From positions 1-64,000 of the forward strand of contig CACYXC010000001.1 of the NCBI GenBank assembly GCA_902778285.1: DNA of 64,000 bases, given 5' to 3'. The stretch is from Oscillospiraceae bacterium. Lineage in GTDB: Bacteria; Bacillota; Clostridia; Oscillospirales; Oscillospiraceae. Positions 23,461-34,276 of the stretch are shown here, in pieces. Within the stretch, counting starts at the first letter, position 1. The number at the start of each line of letters is the position of its first letter. The notes under the pieces were generated by a model. That model was not told where the DNA came from and ran no database searches. It was given only the letters and a program-made list of their open reading frames with translations. The position numbers and the translations under genes are program-made.

Positions 23461-24225
23461 ATGAGAAACATCGCTTTGCGCCTGAGTTACGATGGCTCGA
23501 ACTACCACGGCTGGCAGGTGCAGAAAAACGAGATCAGCGTGGCCGAGACGCTGGAGACCGCGCTCACAAAGGTCTGCGGGCATCCGGTGAAGACCGTGGG
23601 CTGCGGCCGGACGGATGCGGGCGTGCACGCGCTGCGCTACTGCGCAAACTTCCGCTCGGACTGCCGCATCCCCATCGAGCGCATGGCGCTGGCGGTCAAC
23701 TCCCGCCTGCCCATGGACATCGCGGTCGAGGACGCGGTCGAGGCGCCGGAGGATTTCAACGCCATCGGCTCCTGCATAAAAAAGGAATATATCTATAAAA
23801 TACACAATAGCAATATTCGGGACCCCTTCCTGCAGAACCGCGTCTGCTTCTATCCGCAGGATCTGGATATGCGCCGGATGCAGGCGGCGGCCCGCGCCTT
23901 TGAAGGCAGGCACGATTTCCGCGCCGTGCGCAGCGTGGGCACCGAGACGAAGACCACCGTGCGCACCGTGTACTTCTGCCGCGCGGAAAAGGAGGGGGAC
24001 ATGATCACGGTCTCCATCTGCGCCGACGGCTTTCTGTACAACATGTGCCGCGCCATGGTCGGCACGATGATCTACGCCTCCTACGGAAAGCTCCGGCCCG
24101 AGGAGATCCCGGAGCTGCTCGAAAAGGGCGACCGGCGCCTGACCGGCCCCACGATGCCGCCCCAGGGCCTGTACCTCAACAGGATATGGTATGATGGGAC
24201 CGTGGGAGAAATGATGGCAAGATAA
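23461..24225 (+). CDS. truA: tRNA pseudouridine(38-40) synthase
   Basis: 254 residues. Converts U38-U40 of the tRNA anticodon arm to pseudouridine. The RLSYDGSNYHGWQVQ start, the catalytic Asp in GCGRTDAGVHAL, FNAIGSCIKKEYIYKI and the C-terminal VSICADGFLYNMCRAMVG are all family landmarks. A short AT-rich codon stretch near residues 105-117 (KKEYIYKIHNSN) departs from the local GC bias. No strong ribosome site is visible (GGGAAC). It follows the ecf genes as in many Firmicutes. Confidence 0.95.
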   Translation: MRNIALRLSYDGSNYHGWQVQKNEISVAETLETALTKVCGHPVKTVGCGRTDAGVHALRYCANFRSDCRIPIERMALAVNSRLPMDIAVEDAVEAPEDFNAIGSCIKKEYIYKIHNSNIRDPFLQNRVCFYPQDLDMRRMQAAARAFEGRHDFRAVRSVGTETKTTVRTVYFCRAEKEGDMITVSICADGFLYNMCRAMVGTMIYASYGKLRPEEIPELLEKGDRRLTGPTMPPQGLYLNRIWYDGTVGEMMAR

Positions 24226-24313
24226 AACAGTTTATTTGTTCACAAATACATGCTACAATACGGTGTACACATGAGGGGCGCGGCGCCCGCCGCGTCAGAC
24301 AGGTGAAATTGCA

Positions 24314-25033
24314 ATGATAAGACTGATCATAGATATCGTACTGCTGGTGATCGTAGGGCTCTGTACCTGGGGCGGCTACCGGCGCGGGCTGATCGGCGGC
24401 GTCGCCGGCATCCTCGCCATCGTGATCGCCCTCTTCGGCGGCAGCCTGCTGTCCTCCGCCTACTCGCACGAGGTGGTGCCCGCGCTGCAGCCATTTGTGG
24501 ACGGCTTCATCAGCTCCCAGAAGACGAGGGACGGCGTGATGGAGCAGATGGGCTACGGCAGCAGCACGCTCTCGCTGGAGGACGTGCTGGTGCAGGACCC
24601 CTCGCTGCGCTATGACTACGCCTATGAGTGCTTCCGCACGGTGGGCTTCTATGACGCCCGCGCCGAGGAGCTCGGCGAGTGGGCGGTCGAGACCGCCGAC
24701 GAGACCGGCATGAGCATGCAGAGCGCGGTGATCTCCACGCTGAGCGATACGATCGCCTATGTGGGCGGCCTCGTGGTCGCGTTCCTTTTGATCCTGATCG
24801 CGCTTGTGGCGATCGGCAACGTGGGCAACCTCTCCTTCCGGCTGCCGAATCTGGAGCTGCTGGACGAGATCGGCGGCGCGGTGCTTGGCTTTATCAAGGG
24901 CATGTTCTACTGCGTGCTGCTGTGCTGGCTGCTCAGCTTCTTCGGGATCCTGATCGGGAAGGACACCCTGGGCAGCACGACGCTGGCGCGCTTCTTCCTC
25001 GCGTTCCGCTTCATCACCAACAGCCTGCTGTAA
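24314..25033 (+). CDS. CvpA-family membrane protein
   Basis: 239 residues, four membrane helices in the CvpA-like order: helices at about 3-20 and 27-50, a long extracytoplasmic acidic loop (about 55-150), then helices at about 160-180 and 195-220. The N-terminal IIDIVLLVIVGLCTWGGYRRGL matches the family's first hairpin. CvpA was first linked to colicin V export and biofilm traits; biochemical function is unresolved. A possible extended -10 TGCTACAAT lies at about 24252. Probably monocistronic. Confidence 0.75.
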   Translation: MIRLIIDIVLLVIVGLCTWGGYRRGLIGGVAGILAIVIALFGGSLLSSAYSHEVVPALQPFVDGFISSQKTRDGVMEQMGYGSSTLSLEDVLVQDPSLRYDYAYECFRTVGFYDARAEELGEWAVETADETGMSMQSAVISTLSDTIAYVGGLVVAFLLILIALVAIGNVGNLSFRLPNLELLDEIGGAVLGFIKGMFYCVLLCWLLSFFGILIGKDTLGSTTLARFFLAFRFITNSLL

Positions 25034-25084
25034 GTATATTGAAAAAGCAATAACGTAAGGGCGGCCTTGCGGCCGCCCACTTTA

Positions 25085-25173
25085 TAGTTTTCAGAATTCA
25101 GTTTTCAGTTTTCAGGAGAGACGATTTTTGAGCATCAGCGCCCTGTAAACTGAATACTGAAAACTGAAAACGC
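25085..25173. repeat. C-type TTTTCAG inverted repeat
   Basis: AGAATTCAGTTTTCAGTTTTC at the left and CTGAATACTGAAAACTGAAAA at the right form an interrupted inverted repeat of about 90 bp. Related TTTTCAG runs lie at 11531-11560 and 29252-29308. Confidence 0.75.
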
Positions 25174-25193
25174 AGCCATCCCAAGGAGGTTCT

Positions 25194-27511
<2,318 letters not shown>

Positions 27512-27515
<4 letters not shown>

Positions 27516-28024
27516 GCCGCATCGAGATCATCCGGGGCGATATCACGAGACAGACCGCGGACGCCATCGTCAACGCCGCCAACTGCTCCCTGCTCGGGGG
27601 CGGCGGCGTGGACGGCGCGATCCACCGGGCCGCGGGGCCGGAGCTGCTGGCGGAATGCCGGACGCTGCACGGCTGCGAGACCGGGAAAGCCAAGATCACA
27701 AAGGGCTACCGCCTGCCCGCCAGATACGTCATCCACACGCCCGGCCCCGTCTGGCACGGCGGCGGCTATGGCGAAGAGGAGCTGCTGGCCTCCTGCTACC
27801 GCTCCTGCCTGGAGCTGGCGAGCGAGAACGGCTGCAGAACCGTGGATTTCCCCTCCATCAGCACCGGCGTCTATCATTTCCCGCTGGACAGGGCCGCGCG
27901 GATCGCCGTCGGAACGATCCGGGAATACCTGGACGGGCACGGCGAGATCGAGCGGGTGCGCATGGTCTGCTTTGACGCGCGCACCGAGGCCGCTTACGCC
28001 GGGGCGCTGGCGGAGCTCGGATGA
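27512..28024 (+). CDS. Macrodomain ADP-ribose hydrolase (YmdB-like)
   Basis: 170 residues. Macrodomain that binds ADP-ribose and usually hydrolyses O-acetyl-ADP-ribose or ADP-ribosylated targets. Motifs: [31 protein letters not shown] with the conserved AsnAlaAsn and Gly-rich loop, [25 protein letters not shown], and [16 protein letters not shown] 27512 lies in ATGA overlapping the clpE stop, and its own end overlaps the next gene by four bases. The coupling to an unfoldase suggests a joint protein-damage role (inference). Confidence 0.93.
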
Positions 28025-28458
28025 GGACGCTGCTGGTCAGTGCCTGCCTGCTGGGCTTTGCGTGCAAATACAGCGGCGGCAGCAACGCCCTGCCGGAAGA
28101 GACGCTGGCGGCGCTGCGTGAGCGCTACCGCCTGATCCCGGTCTGCCCCGAATGCGCGGGCGGCCTGCCCGTACCGCGGACGAGCGCGGAACGGCAGGGG
28201 AGATGGGTCACGGATCGCGACGGCAGGGACGTGACGGCGCAGTTTGAAAAGGGCGCGCTGGTCGCGCTGCGGCTCGCGCGGCTGTTCGGCTGCGGGGAGG
28301 CGCTGCTTAAAGAGCGCAGTCCCTCCTGCGGCAGCGGGGAGATCTACGACGGGAGCTTTCGCGGCAGGCTCGTCCCCGGCTACGGCACGGCGGCGGAGCT
28401 GCTGCGGGAGGCGGGGATCGCGGTATACGGAGAGAGCGCGATTGCAAAGCTACTGTGA
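28021..28458 (+). CDS. DUF523-family protein
   Basis: 145 residues of the DUF523 family, function unknown. Signature elements: [17 protein letters not shown] at the N-terminus, [31 protein letters not shown], and [17 protein letters not shown]. Several conserved Cys residues suggest metal or redox use. Third gene of the overlapping trio with clpE and the macrodomain gene. Transcription probably ends at the hairpin inside the following repeat. Confidence 0.9.
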   Translation: MRTLLVSACLLGFACKYSGGSNALPEETLAALRERYRLIPVCPECAGGLPVPRTSAERQGRWVTDRDGRDVTAQFEKGALVALRLARLFGCGEALLKERSPSCGSGEIYDGSFRGRLVPGYGTAAELLREAGIAVYGESAIAKLL

Positions 28459-28483
28459 AAAAGCGGGACGCAGCAAATACCGT

Positions 28484-28621
28484 AGGGACGACCATCGGTC
28501 GTCCGCGCGGCATGGGATGCTTTCCCACATGAAAGGAGGGCGAATTCGTACAGCTTGCGAATTCGCCCTCCTTTTTGCCGGGTTGTATTCTTTGCGGACG
28601 AGCAATGCTCGTCCCTACGAT
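28484..28621. repeat. B-type repeat pair enclosing a terminator
   Basis: CGTAGGGACGACCATCGGTCG at the left and GGACGAGCAATGCTCGTCCC with TACG at the right bound a 138-bp interrupted palindrome. A terminator-like hairpin lies inside it. Confidence 0.8.
28533..28574. terminator. Terminator inside the B-type repeat
   Basis: AAGGAGGGCGAATTCG/CGAATTCGCCCTCCTT stem of 16 bp followed by TTT. It separates convergent genes. Confidence 0.75.
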
Positions 28622-28633
28622 GAAAGGTCCCGT

Positions 28634-29179
28634 TTATACCAGCTTTCCGCTGCCGTCCAGATAGACGACCGGCGCCATGCCTGTGACCAGCAGCACCATG
28701 TCGGCGTCGTCGGTGGAGGCTTCGGCGCGGGCATAGACCCGGCGCAGCTCCAGACGGCCGCTGATATTGCCGGATACCGCGGCCAGAGGCATCTGCGTTC
28801 GGATGGAATCGCGCAGCCGCTCGCAGAAGCGCTCCCCGTCCGCGACGGTGCCGAGGGGGACGCCGTTGACATAGACCGCGTCCGCCAGCGTGATACCGGA
28901 GACCGGGCGCAGCAGCGCGGCCGTCAGAGCCGGGATGTCGTCCCCGGCGGGACGCAGCTTCAGACGCAGCCGACGCTCGAGGGCAGGCATCTTCGCCTCA
29001 TAGCGCAGGATCTCCCCGGCGGCCTCCTCGGCGGCCCGCAGGCCCTGCCGCAGCGCAGCGGCGCTGTAGCAGCCGGGGAGCTCCGCGCCCTCCACAGAGA
29101 CCCGATACTGCGGATGCAGATGCGCGCCCAGCAGCGCCAGCAGCGCCAGAACAAGGAGAACGCCGCGTGCTTTCCTCAT
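28634..29179 (-). CDS. Exported hypothetical protein
   Basis: 181 residues from ATG 29179, which has GGAGGTGG seven bases upstream. An N-terminal membrane/signal helix (ARGVLLVLALLALLGAHL) is followed by a soluble region. YRVSVEGAELPGCYSAAALR and, later, VYVNGVPLGTVADGERFCERLR resemble the 'internal-name/externally processed' N-terminal domains that precede G5 and peptidase M23 domains in Clostridia, but no peptidase domain follows. It may be a truncated wall-hydrolase relative or a stand-alone binding protein. Function unknown. Confidence 0.7.
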   Translation of the reverse strand: MRKARGVLLVLALLALLGAHLHPQYRVSVEGAELPGCYSAAALRQGLRAAEEAAGEILRYEAKMPALERRLRLKLRPAGDDIPALTAALLRPVSGITLADAVYVNGVPLGTVADGERFCERLRDSIRTQMPLAAVSGNISGRLELRRVYARAEASTDDADMVLLVTGMAPVVYLDGSGKLV

Positions 29180-29251
29180 CGAATACCACCTCCGCTGGTT
29201 AACATAATTCATTTCCCGGCGGGCGTCAAGGCATTCGACAAAAGAAGAGAT

Positions 29252-29308
29252 AATAGTTTTCAGTTTTCAGTTTTCAGCTTTCAGTCTTCAGCTTTCAGTT
29301 TTCAGTTT
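29252..29308. repeat. C-type TTTTCAG repeat run
   Basis: Seven imperfect TTTTCAG/CTTTCAG/TCTTCAG heptamers, ending at the stop of the OB-fold gene. Confidence 0.75.
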
Positions 29309-29928
29309 TATGGAGGCGGGGACTCGTCCGGGGAGGCCGTGAGGACGCTGACCTCATAGGCGGTGCGCTCGATCGGGCCGCTCTCGGTGTTTTTGAGATA
29401 GCGGCGGCTCTGCACCCGGCCCTCGAGGCGCAGCCTGTCGCCCACCTGCCAGCGCCCGGCCTGCCGGGCCAGAGAGCCCCAGCAGATGCAAGGCAGATAG
29501 TCCGAGCGCCCGTACGGGCGGTTCACGGCCAGCATCAGGTCGCAGATATCCCGGCCCAGAGGCGTCTGGCGCAGGGTCGGCGGCTTGCAGAGCGTGCCGC
29601 GCAGGAAGAGGCGGTTTTCATCCTCGGCGTCAGTGAAGCGCAGTTCGCGCGCAAAGGCGCTGATGACGAGCTTTGCGCCGCTGCCGCTGCGGTTGTTGAA
29701 GCTGCGCAGCTCACCGACCAGCTGCAGCTTGCCCGCATCCTGCAGCGCGAGCGTATCCAGAAGCCGGCGGCGGGCGACCACGTTCAGCAGGTCCGCCGTG
29801 CCGGAGAGGCGGCGCACCGAGAGCGGGAAGCGCCAGAATTCCACGCCGCGGCTGCTGTGGGACCAGACCGGCGCGCCGGCCGGCGTGCCGCAGAGCTGCA
29901 GATAGTTGCTTTCCGGGATCATGTCCAT
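29308..29928 (-). CDS. Tandem OB-fold single-stranded DNA-binding-like protein
   Basis: 206 residues with two OB-like segments. The second (residues about 105-200) is clearly SSB-like: NRLFLRGTLCKPPTLRQTPL, DICDLMLAVNRPYGRSDYLP, ICWGSLARQAGRWQVGDRLR, GRVQSRRY. The first (about 8-95) has a similar strand order (GTPAGAPVWSHSSRG, LNVVARRRLLD). No acidic SSB tail is present. ATG 29928 has AAAGGAG nine bases upstream. Such SSB paralogues occur in Clostridia apart from the replication ssb; the role is not established. The gene ends at a TTTTCAG repeat. Confidence 0.75.
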   Translation of the reverse strand: MDMIPESNYLQLCGTPAGAPVWSHSSRGVEFWRFPLSVRRLSGTADLLNVVARRRLLDTLALQDAGKLQLVGELRSFNNRSGSGAKLVISAFARELRFTDAEDENRLFLRGTLCKPPTLRQTPLGRDICDLMLAVNRPYGRSDYLPCICWGSLARQAGRWQVGDRLRLEGRVQSRRYLKNTESGPIERTAYEVSVLTASPDESPPP

Positions 29929-29976
29929 GCTTGAGGCTCCTTTGTTGAGATGTTCCAGTCTATTCGCCGCGGGCTC

Positions 29977-30005
29977 TTGAATATGCGTCGCAGAAAGGAT
30001 ATAAT
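29977..30005 (+). promoter_or_regulatory. deoC promoter
   Basis: TTGAAT, 17-base spacer, perfect TATAAT, 30 bases before the ATG. Confidence 0.75.
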
Positions 30006-30034
30006 GAACCCATCATAGAAAAAGGAGACTTCCC

Positions 30035-30718
30035 ATGGAAATCAAAGATATTCTGGAAAAATGCGACCATACTCTGCTGCGCGTGGACTGTACGAGCGAG
30101 GAGATCCGCAAGCTCTGCGATCAGGCGATCAAATACAACTGCGCCTCCGTCTGCATCCCGCCCTGCCATGTGGCGGGCGCCAAACGCTACGTGGGCGACA
30201 GGATGAAGATCTGCACGGTCATCGGCTTCCCCAACGGCTACAACACCAGCGCGGTCAAGGCCTTCGAGGCCGCCGACGCCGTCAAAAACGGCGCGGACGA
30301 GGTGGACATGGTCATCAACCTCTCCATGGTCAAGGACGGCTGCTGGGATCTGGTGGCGAAGGACATCAAGGCCGTGGCCGACGCCGTGCCGGATACGCTG
30401 CTGAAGGTCATCATCGAGTGCTGCCTGCTGACCGATGAGGAGAAGATCAAAATGTGCGAGATCGTGACGGCCTGCGGCGCGGAGTACATCAAGACCTCCA
30501 CAGGCTTTTCCAAGGGCGGCGCGACCCGCGAGGACGTCAAGCTCATGCGCGAGCACTGCCCCGGCTTTGTCAAGGTCAAGGCGGCGGGCGGCATCTCCTC
30601 CCTGCAGGATGCGGAGGACTTCATCGCGCTCGGCGCAGAACGCCTGGGCACCAGCCGCATCGTGAAGCTCGCCATGGAGATGGAGAACGCCGAGGGCGCG
30701 CCGGACGAGAAGTACTGA
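30035..30718 (+). CDS. deoC: Deoxyribose-phosphate aldolase
   Basis: 227 residues, a TIM-barrel class I aldolase that splits 2-deoxyribose 5-phosphate into acetaldehyde and glyceraldehyde 3-phosphate. CDHTLLRVDCTSEEI at the N-terminus, VIGFPNGYNTSAVKAFEA, EVDMVINLSM, then the Schiff-base Lys in YIKTSTGFSKGGAT and the second active-site Lys in VKVKAAGGI. AAAGGAG upstream. Together with the nucleoside phosphorylase at 60.6 kb it would complete deoxynucleoside breakdown, although the two are not linked. Confidence 0.94.
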   Translation: MEIKDILEKCDHTLLRVDCTSEEIRKLCDQAIKYNCASVCIPPCHVAGAKRYVGDRMKICTVIGFPNGYNTSAVKAFEAADAVKNGADEVDMVINLSMVKDGCWDLVAKDIKAVADAVPDTLLKVIIECCLLTDEEKIKMCEIVTACGAEYIKTSTGFSKGGATREDVKLMREHCPGFVKVKAAGGISSLQDAEDFIALGAERLGTSRIVKLAMEMENAEGAPDEKY

Positions 30719-30808
30719 GCATACGCGCGGCGGGAAAGGCATAAACTAAGCGGCGGGCGGCCGACAGCCGCCTCTGCGGACCCTTTTTCAGAAAAAACGC
30801 AAAAGTGC

Positions 30809-30837
30809 TTGACAAAGCGGGGAAAGACTGCTATATT
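30809..30837 (+). promoter_or_regulatory. infC operon promoter
   Basis: TTGACA, 17-base spacer, TATATT; the consensus -35 is perfect. Confidence 0.8.
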
Positions 30838-30980
30838 ATCAGAGCTAAAACAAAGAAGGTGCGGCATCCCCGTCCTCACCCGGCGGCCATGAGTCGGCTC
30901 GGGTCAATAAGAGCAGCGCCCCGGAAGGGGACTTACGTTGTTTTTGTGCGCGGATGCTGTGCGTCCGCGCTTTTATTTTT
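30838..30980 (+). ncRNA. infC-rpmI-rplT leader with attenuator terminator
   Basis: About 140-base untranslated leader between promoter and infC. It ends in an intrinsic terminator at 30948-30980 (GCGCGGA/TCCGCGC then TTTTATTTTT) directly before the infC ribosome site. In Bacillus and relatives this operon is controlled by ribosomal protein L20 binding the leader and promoting termination. A GC-rich upstream stem region (GCGCCCCGGAAGGGGAC) could form the competing structure. Assignment to the L20-leader class is by position and architecture, not by covariance search. Confidence 0.7.
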
Positions 30981-30994
30981 CGGAGGTGTTTCTC

Positions 30995-31567
30995 ATCGCA
31001 AACGCGGCTCATCAGATCAACGAAGAGATCCTTGACAGGGAAGTGCGCCTGATCGGCGACGACGGAGAACAGCTGGGCATCATGTCGTCCGCTGAGGCTC
31101 TGAAGATCGCGGAGGAGCGCGAGCTCGACCTGGTCAAGATCGCTCCGGGCTCCAATCCCCCCGTCTGCAGGATCATGGATTACGGCAAGTACCGCTTCGA
31201 GCAGACCAAGAAGGAGAAGGAAGCCAAGAAGAATCAGCGCGTGATCGAGATCAAGGAGATCCGCATGTCTCCCGGTATCGACACCAACGACTTCAACACC
31301 AAGCTGAAAAACGGCCAGAAGTTCCTGGCGGACGGAAACAGGCTCAAGGTCTCCGTGCGCTTCCGCGGCCGGGAGATGGCACACACCGAGATCGGCGCCC
31401 AGCTGCTCAAGGACTTTGCGGCCCAGTGCGCGGACATCGCCAATATGGACAAAGCACCCAAGCTTGAGGGGCGGAACATGTCCGTGTTCCTGTCTCCCAA
31501 GCCCGTCACGCCGGCGAAGAAGCCGGCAAAGCCCAAAGCGCCCAAGGCTCCCGAGGCCGAAGGCTGA
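30995..31567 (+). CDS. infC: Translation initiation factor IF-3, likely ATC start
   Basis: 190 residues. IF-3 binds the 30S subunit and proofreads the initiator codon. The N domain starts [19 protein letters not shown] and contains [25 protein letters not shown]; the C domain contains [16 protein letters not shown] and [16 protein letters not shown]. No ATG, GTG or TTG stands at the proper distance from GGAGGTG; ATC 30995 is eight bases after it. infC of other bacteria starts with AUU or AUC, which makes IF-3 autoregulatory. The only alternative, GTG 30986, overlaps the ribosome site. A Lys/Pro/Ala tail ([16 protein letters not shown]) extends the C-terminus. Confidence 0.92.
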   Translation: MANAAHQINEEILDREVRLIGDDGEQLGIMSSAEALKIAEERELDLVKIAPGSNPPVCRIMDYGKYRFEQTKKEKEAKKNQRVIEIKEIRMSPGIDTNDFNTKLKNGQKFLADGNRLKVSVRFRGREMAHTEIGAQLLKDFAAQCADIANMDKAPKLEGRNMSVFLSPKPVTPAKKPAKPKAPKAPEAEG

Positions 31568-31589
31568 AATACGTAAAGGAGAAATCATC

Positions 31590-31787
31590 ATGCCCAAACT
31601 GAAGACCCACAGCGGTGCCAAGAAGAGATTCAATCTCACCAAGACCGGCAAAGTGAAGCGCGCCCACGCGTTCAAGAGCCATATCCTCACCAAGAAGGAC
31701 ACCAAGCGTTGCCGCCGTCTGCGCTCCGAGACCTACGCCGACGTGACCAACGAAGCTACCATCAAGAAAATGATCCCTTACAAATAA
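31590..31787 (+). CDS. rpmI: Ribosomal protein bL35
   Basis: 65 residues, normal length. The basic N-terminus [20 protein letters not shown] and the end [10 protein letters not shown] are diagnostic. AAAGGAGA lies upstream. Second gene of the infC operon. Confidence 0.96.
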   Translation: MPKLKTHSGAKKRFNLTKTGKVKRAHAFKSHILTKKDTKRCRRLRSETYADVTNEATIKKMIPYK

Positions 31788-31816
31788 GGGCTGACGCGAA
31801 ATAGGAGGATATACAA

Positions 31817-32176
31817 ATGGCAAGAGTTAAAGGCGCAATGATGACCCGCAAGCACCGGAACAAGGTTCTGGGCCTGGCCAAGGGTTACTGGGGCAACAAG
31901 TCCCGTCACTATAAGATGGCCAACGAGCAGCTGATGAAGTCCGGCCGCTATGCTTACGTCGGCCGCAAGCAGAAGAAGCGCGACTTCCGCAAGCTGTGGA
32001 TCACCCGCATCAGCGCGGGCTGCAAGGCCAACGGCATGAACTACTCCAGCTTCATGCACGGTCTGAAGATGGCCGGCATCGACATGAACCGCAAGATGCT
32101 CTCCGAGACTGCGATCCATGATCCCGCCGCCTTCACCGCCCTGTGCGACACCGCGAAGAACGCCGTCAAGGCCTGA
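31817..32176 (+). CDS. rplT: Ribosomal protein bL20
   Basis: 119 residues, normal length. Diagnostic segments [40 protein letters not shown] and [25 protein letters not shown] lies upstream. It assembles early into 23S rRNA and in Firmicutes represses its own operon through the leader. Confidence 0.97.
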   Translation: MARVKGAMMTRKHRNKVLGLAKGYWGNKSRHYKMANEQLMKSGRYAYVGRKQKKRDFRKLWITRISAGCKANGMNYSSFMHGLKMAGIDMNRKMLSETAIHDPAAFTALCDTAKNAVKA

Positions 32177-32195
32177 TTGCAACAGAAAGAAACAC

Positions 32196-32228
32196 AAAAC
32201 CGCCGCCCGGCAGGGCGGCGGTTTTGGC
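32196..32228. terminator. Bidirectional terminator
   Basis: AAAACCGCCGCCC/GGGCGGCGGTTTT perfect 13-bp stem with a four-base loop, between rplT and the convergent regulator gene. Confidence 0.85.
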
Positions 32229-32254
32229 GTGTTTTGACAAACGGATACGCAATG

Positions 32255-33247
32255 CTACACGATGTACTTCTGCTGGCGGAAGGCGAGGGGAGTAATGCCC
32301 TCGAGCTGCTTGAAGACACGGATGAAATAGCTGCTGTCCATAAAGCCCAGCTCCTCGCTGATCTCGTTGACGCTTTTTCCTGTGCCGCGCAGCAGCTCCT
32401 TGGCCCAGATGATTTTTTGACGCTTGACGAAGTCGGTATAATTCTCGCCGGTCTCACGCAGGAAAAGCTTGGAAAAATAGCTGCCGCTGAGATGGCAGAG
32501 CTCCGCCATCTGCCCCATGCGCACCATCTCGCCGCGATGCGCGAAGATGTAAGCGAGGGCGGGGTAGACAGGGCTGTCCTCGGTTACGGGGAGACTGCTG
32601 TCCGCGGGGGCGGTCTCGCTTTCGGTGCTGGCGCGCCAGTTGAGGCTCGGCGGCAGGCCGCGCTTCATGACCCACTCGTCCGCAAGGCGTTCGCTGCGGT
32701 TCTGGACGACGCGGCCGACGATGTAGCGGACTATGGCGTTGATGAGGTCGGCGATCTCGACGATGCGGCTGTATTCCATCTCCGGCAGCTGCCGGTATTT
32801 TTCCAGCAGATCCTCACGGGCGTCGGCCTCCTCGGCGCGGAAGGAGCTGATCTCGCTGACGAGGCGGCGCACCTCGCCGTCCCGGTCGCCGTCCGGCAGG
32901 CGCACCTGCCCGAACATCACCGCGCCGAGATACTGCTCGCCCACCACGATGGGAACGGCCACGTCCACGATGCCGCAGTGGCACAGGTAGATGAAGGGGC
33001 GGCCCAGACGCACCGCCTCAAGCCCCGCCAGCGCGTCGCAGCGGTAGCAGCGCTTGCAGGAGACCGGGTTTTCCCGGATCACGGTGCAGAAAGCCGTTCT
33101 TCCGCTGTGCTTGGTCACGGGGCTGCCCTTGTAGTCGATCGTGATGATCGCCGTCCGCGTCAGGGAGGCGAGCTCATCCTGCACCGGCTCCCAGCGGGCC
33201 ACGTCGAGCAGGGCTTTCAGATCATAGTCGGAACTGCTGACAGCCAT
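32255..33247 (-). CDS. PocR-domain AraC-family regulator
   Basis: 330 residues from ATG 33247, which has AAAGGAG upstream. The N-terminal PocR ligand-binding domain (about 10-160) has the conserved Cys cluster CKRCYRC and CHCGIVDVAVPI, and VMFGQVRLPDGD. The C-terminal HTH_18 domain (about 230-330) has LCHLSGSYFSKLFLRETGEN and INEISEELGFMDSSYFIRVFKQLEG. PocR domains sense small hydrocarbon derivatives, in PocR 1,2-propanediol. The nearby glycerol-phosphate genes suggest a glycerol- or diol-type signal (inference). Confidence 0.93.
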   Translation of the reverse strand: MAVSSSDYDLKALLDVARWEPVQDELASLTRTAIITIDYKGSPVTKHSGRTAFCTVIRENPVSCKRCYRCDALAGLEAVRLGRPFIYLCHCGIVDVAVPIVVGEQYLGAVMFGQVRLPDGDRDGEVRRLVSEISSFRAEEADAREDLLEKYRQLPEMEYSRIVEIADLINAIVRYIVGRVVQNRSERLADEWVMKRGLPPSLNWRASTESETAPADSSLPVTEDSPVYPALAYIFAHRGEMVRMGQMAELCHLSGSYFSKLFLRETGENYTDFVKRQKIIWAKELLRGTGKSVNEISEELGFMDSSYFIRVFKQLEGITPLAFRQQKYIV

Positions 33248-33401
33248 ATGCGCTCCTTTCTCCCGGATAGGGAACAACAAAAAACATTTCGCAGAATATA
33301 TTTCTATCGTATATGATACACCGTCATCATTTTCCTGTCTACTGACAAAAATTCACAAGATAATAGTATTTTCTTTGTATAAGCCGCACAGCGCTAAAGC
33401 G

Positions 33402-33439
33402 TTGCCAAAAAAATACGATTATAGTATAATTTTACTATA
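33402..33439 (+). promoter_or_regulatory. MarR-gene promoter with overlapping operator
   Basis: TTGCCA (33402-33407), 17-base spacer, perfect TATAAT (33425-33430). The -10 lies inside the exact inverted repeat TATAGTA-TAATTT-TACTATA at 33420-33439, as expected for an autorepressing MarR protein. Confidence 0.75.
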
Positions 33440-33463
33440 CATCACGGAAGGGAACGAGGAACA

Positions 33464-33964
33464 TTGACGGAAACCGCTTGGATGGGTCGTTATCGGCAGC
33501 TGATCGCAACCATTGTCCTGCATGGCAACAACGTCTCGCGCGTGATGCCCCTGCGCACCCCCATGCTCGACGGGATCGCACTCAACCAGCCGGAATGGCA
33601 GATCCTTGAGTACCTGCTGGAAAACGAACAGGACGACAAATGCATGAACCGCATCTCGGAACGGCTCGGCATTCCCCAGAGCTCGCTGTCCAAGGCCGTC
33701 AAGAACCTGTGCCGCTTCGGCCTGGTGGAGCGCTTCCGACAGGGCGGGAACCGCAAAAACGTGATCCTTCACCCGACGGAGAAGGGACGCGAGCTGTACC
33801 GCGCCTTTGTGCCCGGCATGATCGACGGCTGCTTCGCCGGTTTTTTCCAGGCGCTCGACGGCATTTCGGATGCAGACCTCGCCGCCTTCACGGAGGCGAT
33901 GCGGCGGCTCACGCAGGGGATGGAAAAACAGACCGATCCCGCTCCGCTGGTCCCGCTGGAATAA
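33464..33964 (+). CDS. MarR-family transcriptional regulator
   Basis: 166 residues from TTG 33464 preceded by GAGGAA; ATG 33482 is a weaker alternative. Winged helix: LNQPEWQILEYLLEN, MNRISERLGIPQSSLSKAVKNL (recognition helix) and the wing FRQGGNRKNVILHPTEKG. The C-terminal dimerisation helix follows. A palindromic operator over its own -10 suggests autorepression. The divergent side faces the PocR-AraC gene, so it may control both. A strong terminator follows. Confidence 0.92.
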   Translation: MTETAWMGRYRQLIATIVLHGNNVSRVMPLRTPMLDGIALNQPEWQILEYLLENEQDDKCMNRISERLGIPQSSLSKAVKNLCRFGLVERFRQGGNRKNVILHPTEKGRELYRAFVPGMIDGCFAGFFQALDGISDADLAAFTEAMRRLTQGMEKQTDPAPLVPLE

Positions 33965-33982
33965 CACGGATAAAACCTCTCT

Positions 33983-34026
33983 ATCCTGCACAAAAACCGG
34001 ACATGGTTTTTGTGCAGGATTTTTTT
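33983..34026 (+). terminator. Terminator of the marR-like gene
   Basis: 16-bp perfect stem ATCCTGCACAAAAACC and its complement, 6-base loop, then TTTTTT. Confidence 0.92.
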
Positions 34027-34106
34027 GTGTCAAACGTTACGACAAAAATGTCCAATTTGTCAAAATAATGCTTCAAAAAATTGCAGAATCGAGTCGAAGA
34101 ATTCAA

Positions 34107-34135
34107 ATGACAAGCACAGACAATCCTTGTATGAT
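34107..34135 (+). promoter_or_regulatory. Promoter of the membrane hydrolase gene
   Basis: ATGACA, 17-base spacer, TATGAT in an AT-rich stretch about 140 bases before the start. Confidence 0.55.
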
Positions 34136-34276
34136 TTAACCAGACAGAGTGAAAAAGAGTATTCAATTTTCACTCAAATTCGGTAAAATCACCAAAAGCG
34201 GGACGCGAGACCGGTAAACGGCGGCTCGCAGTCCCTGCCGGCGGTGGGACAAACAGGGAAAAGAAAGGAGAAAAAG

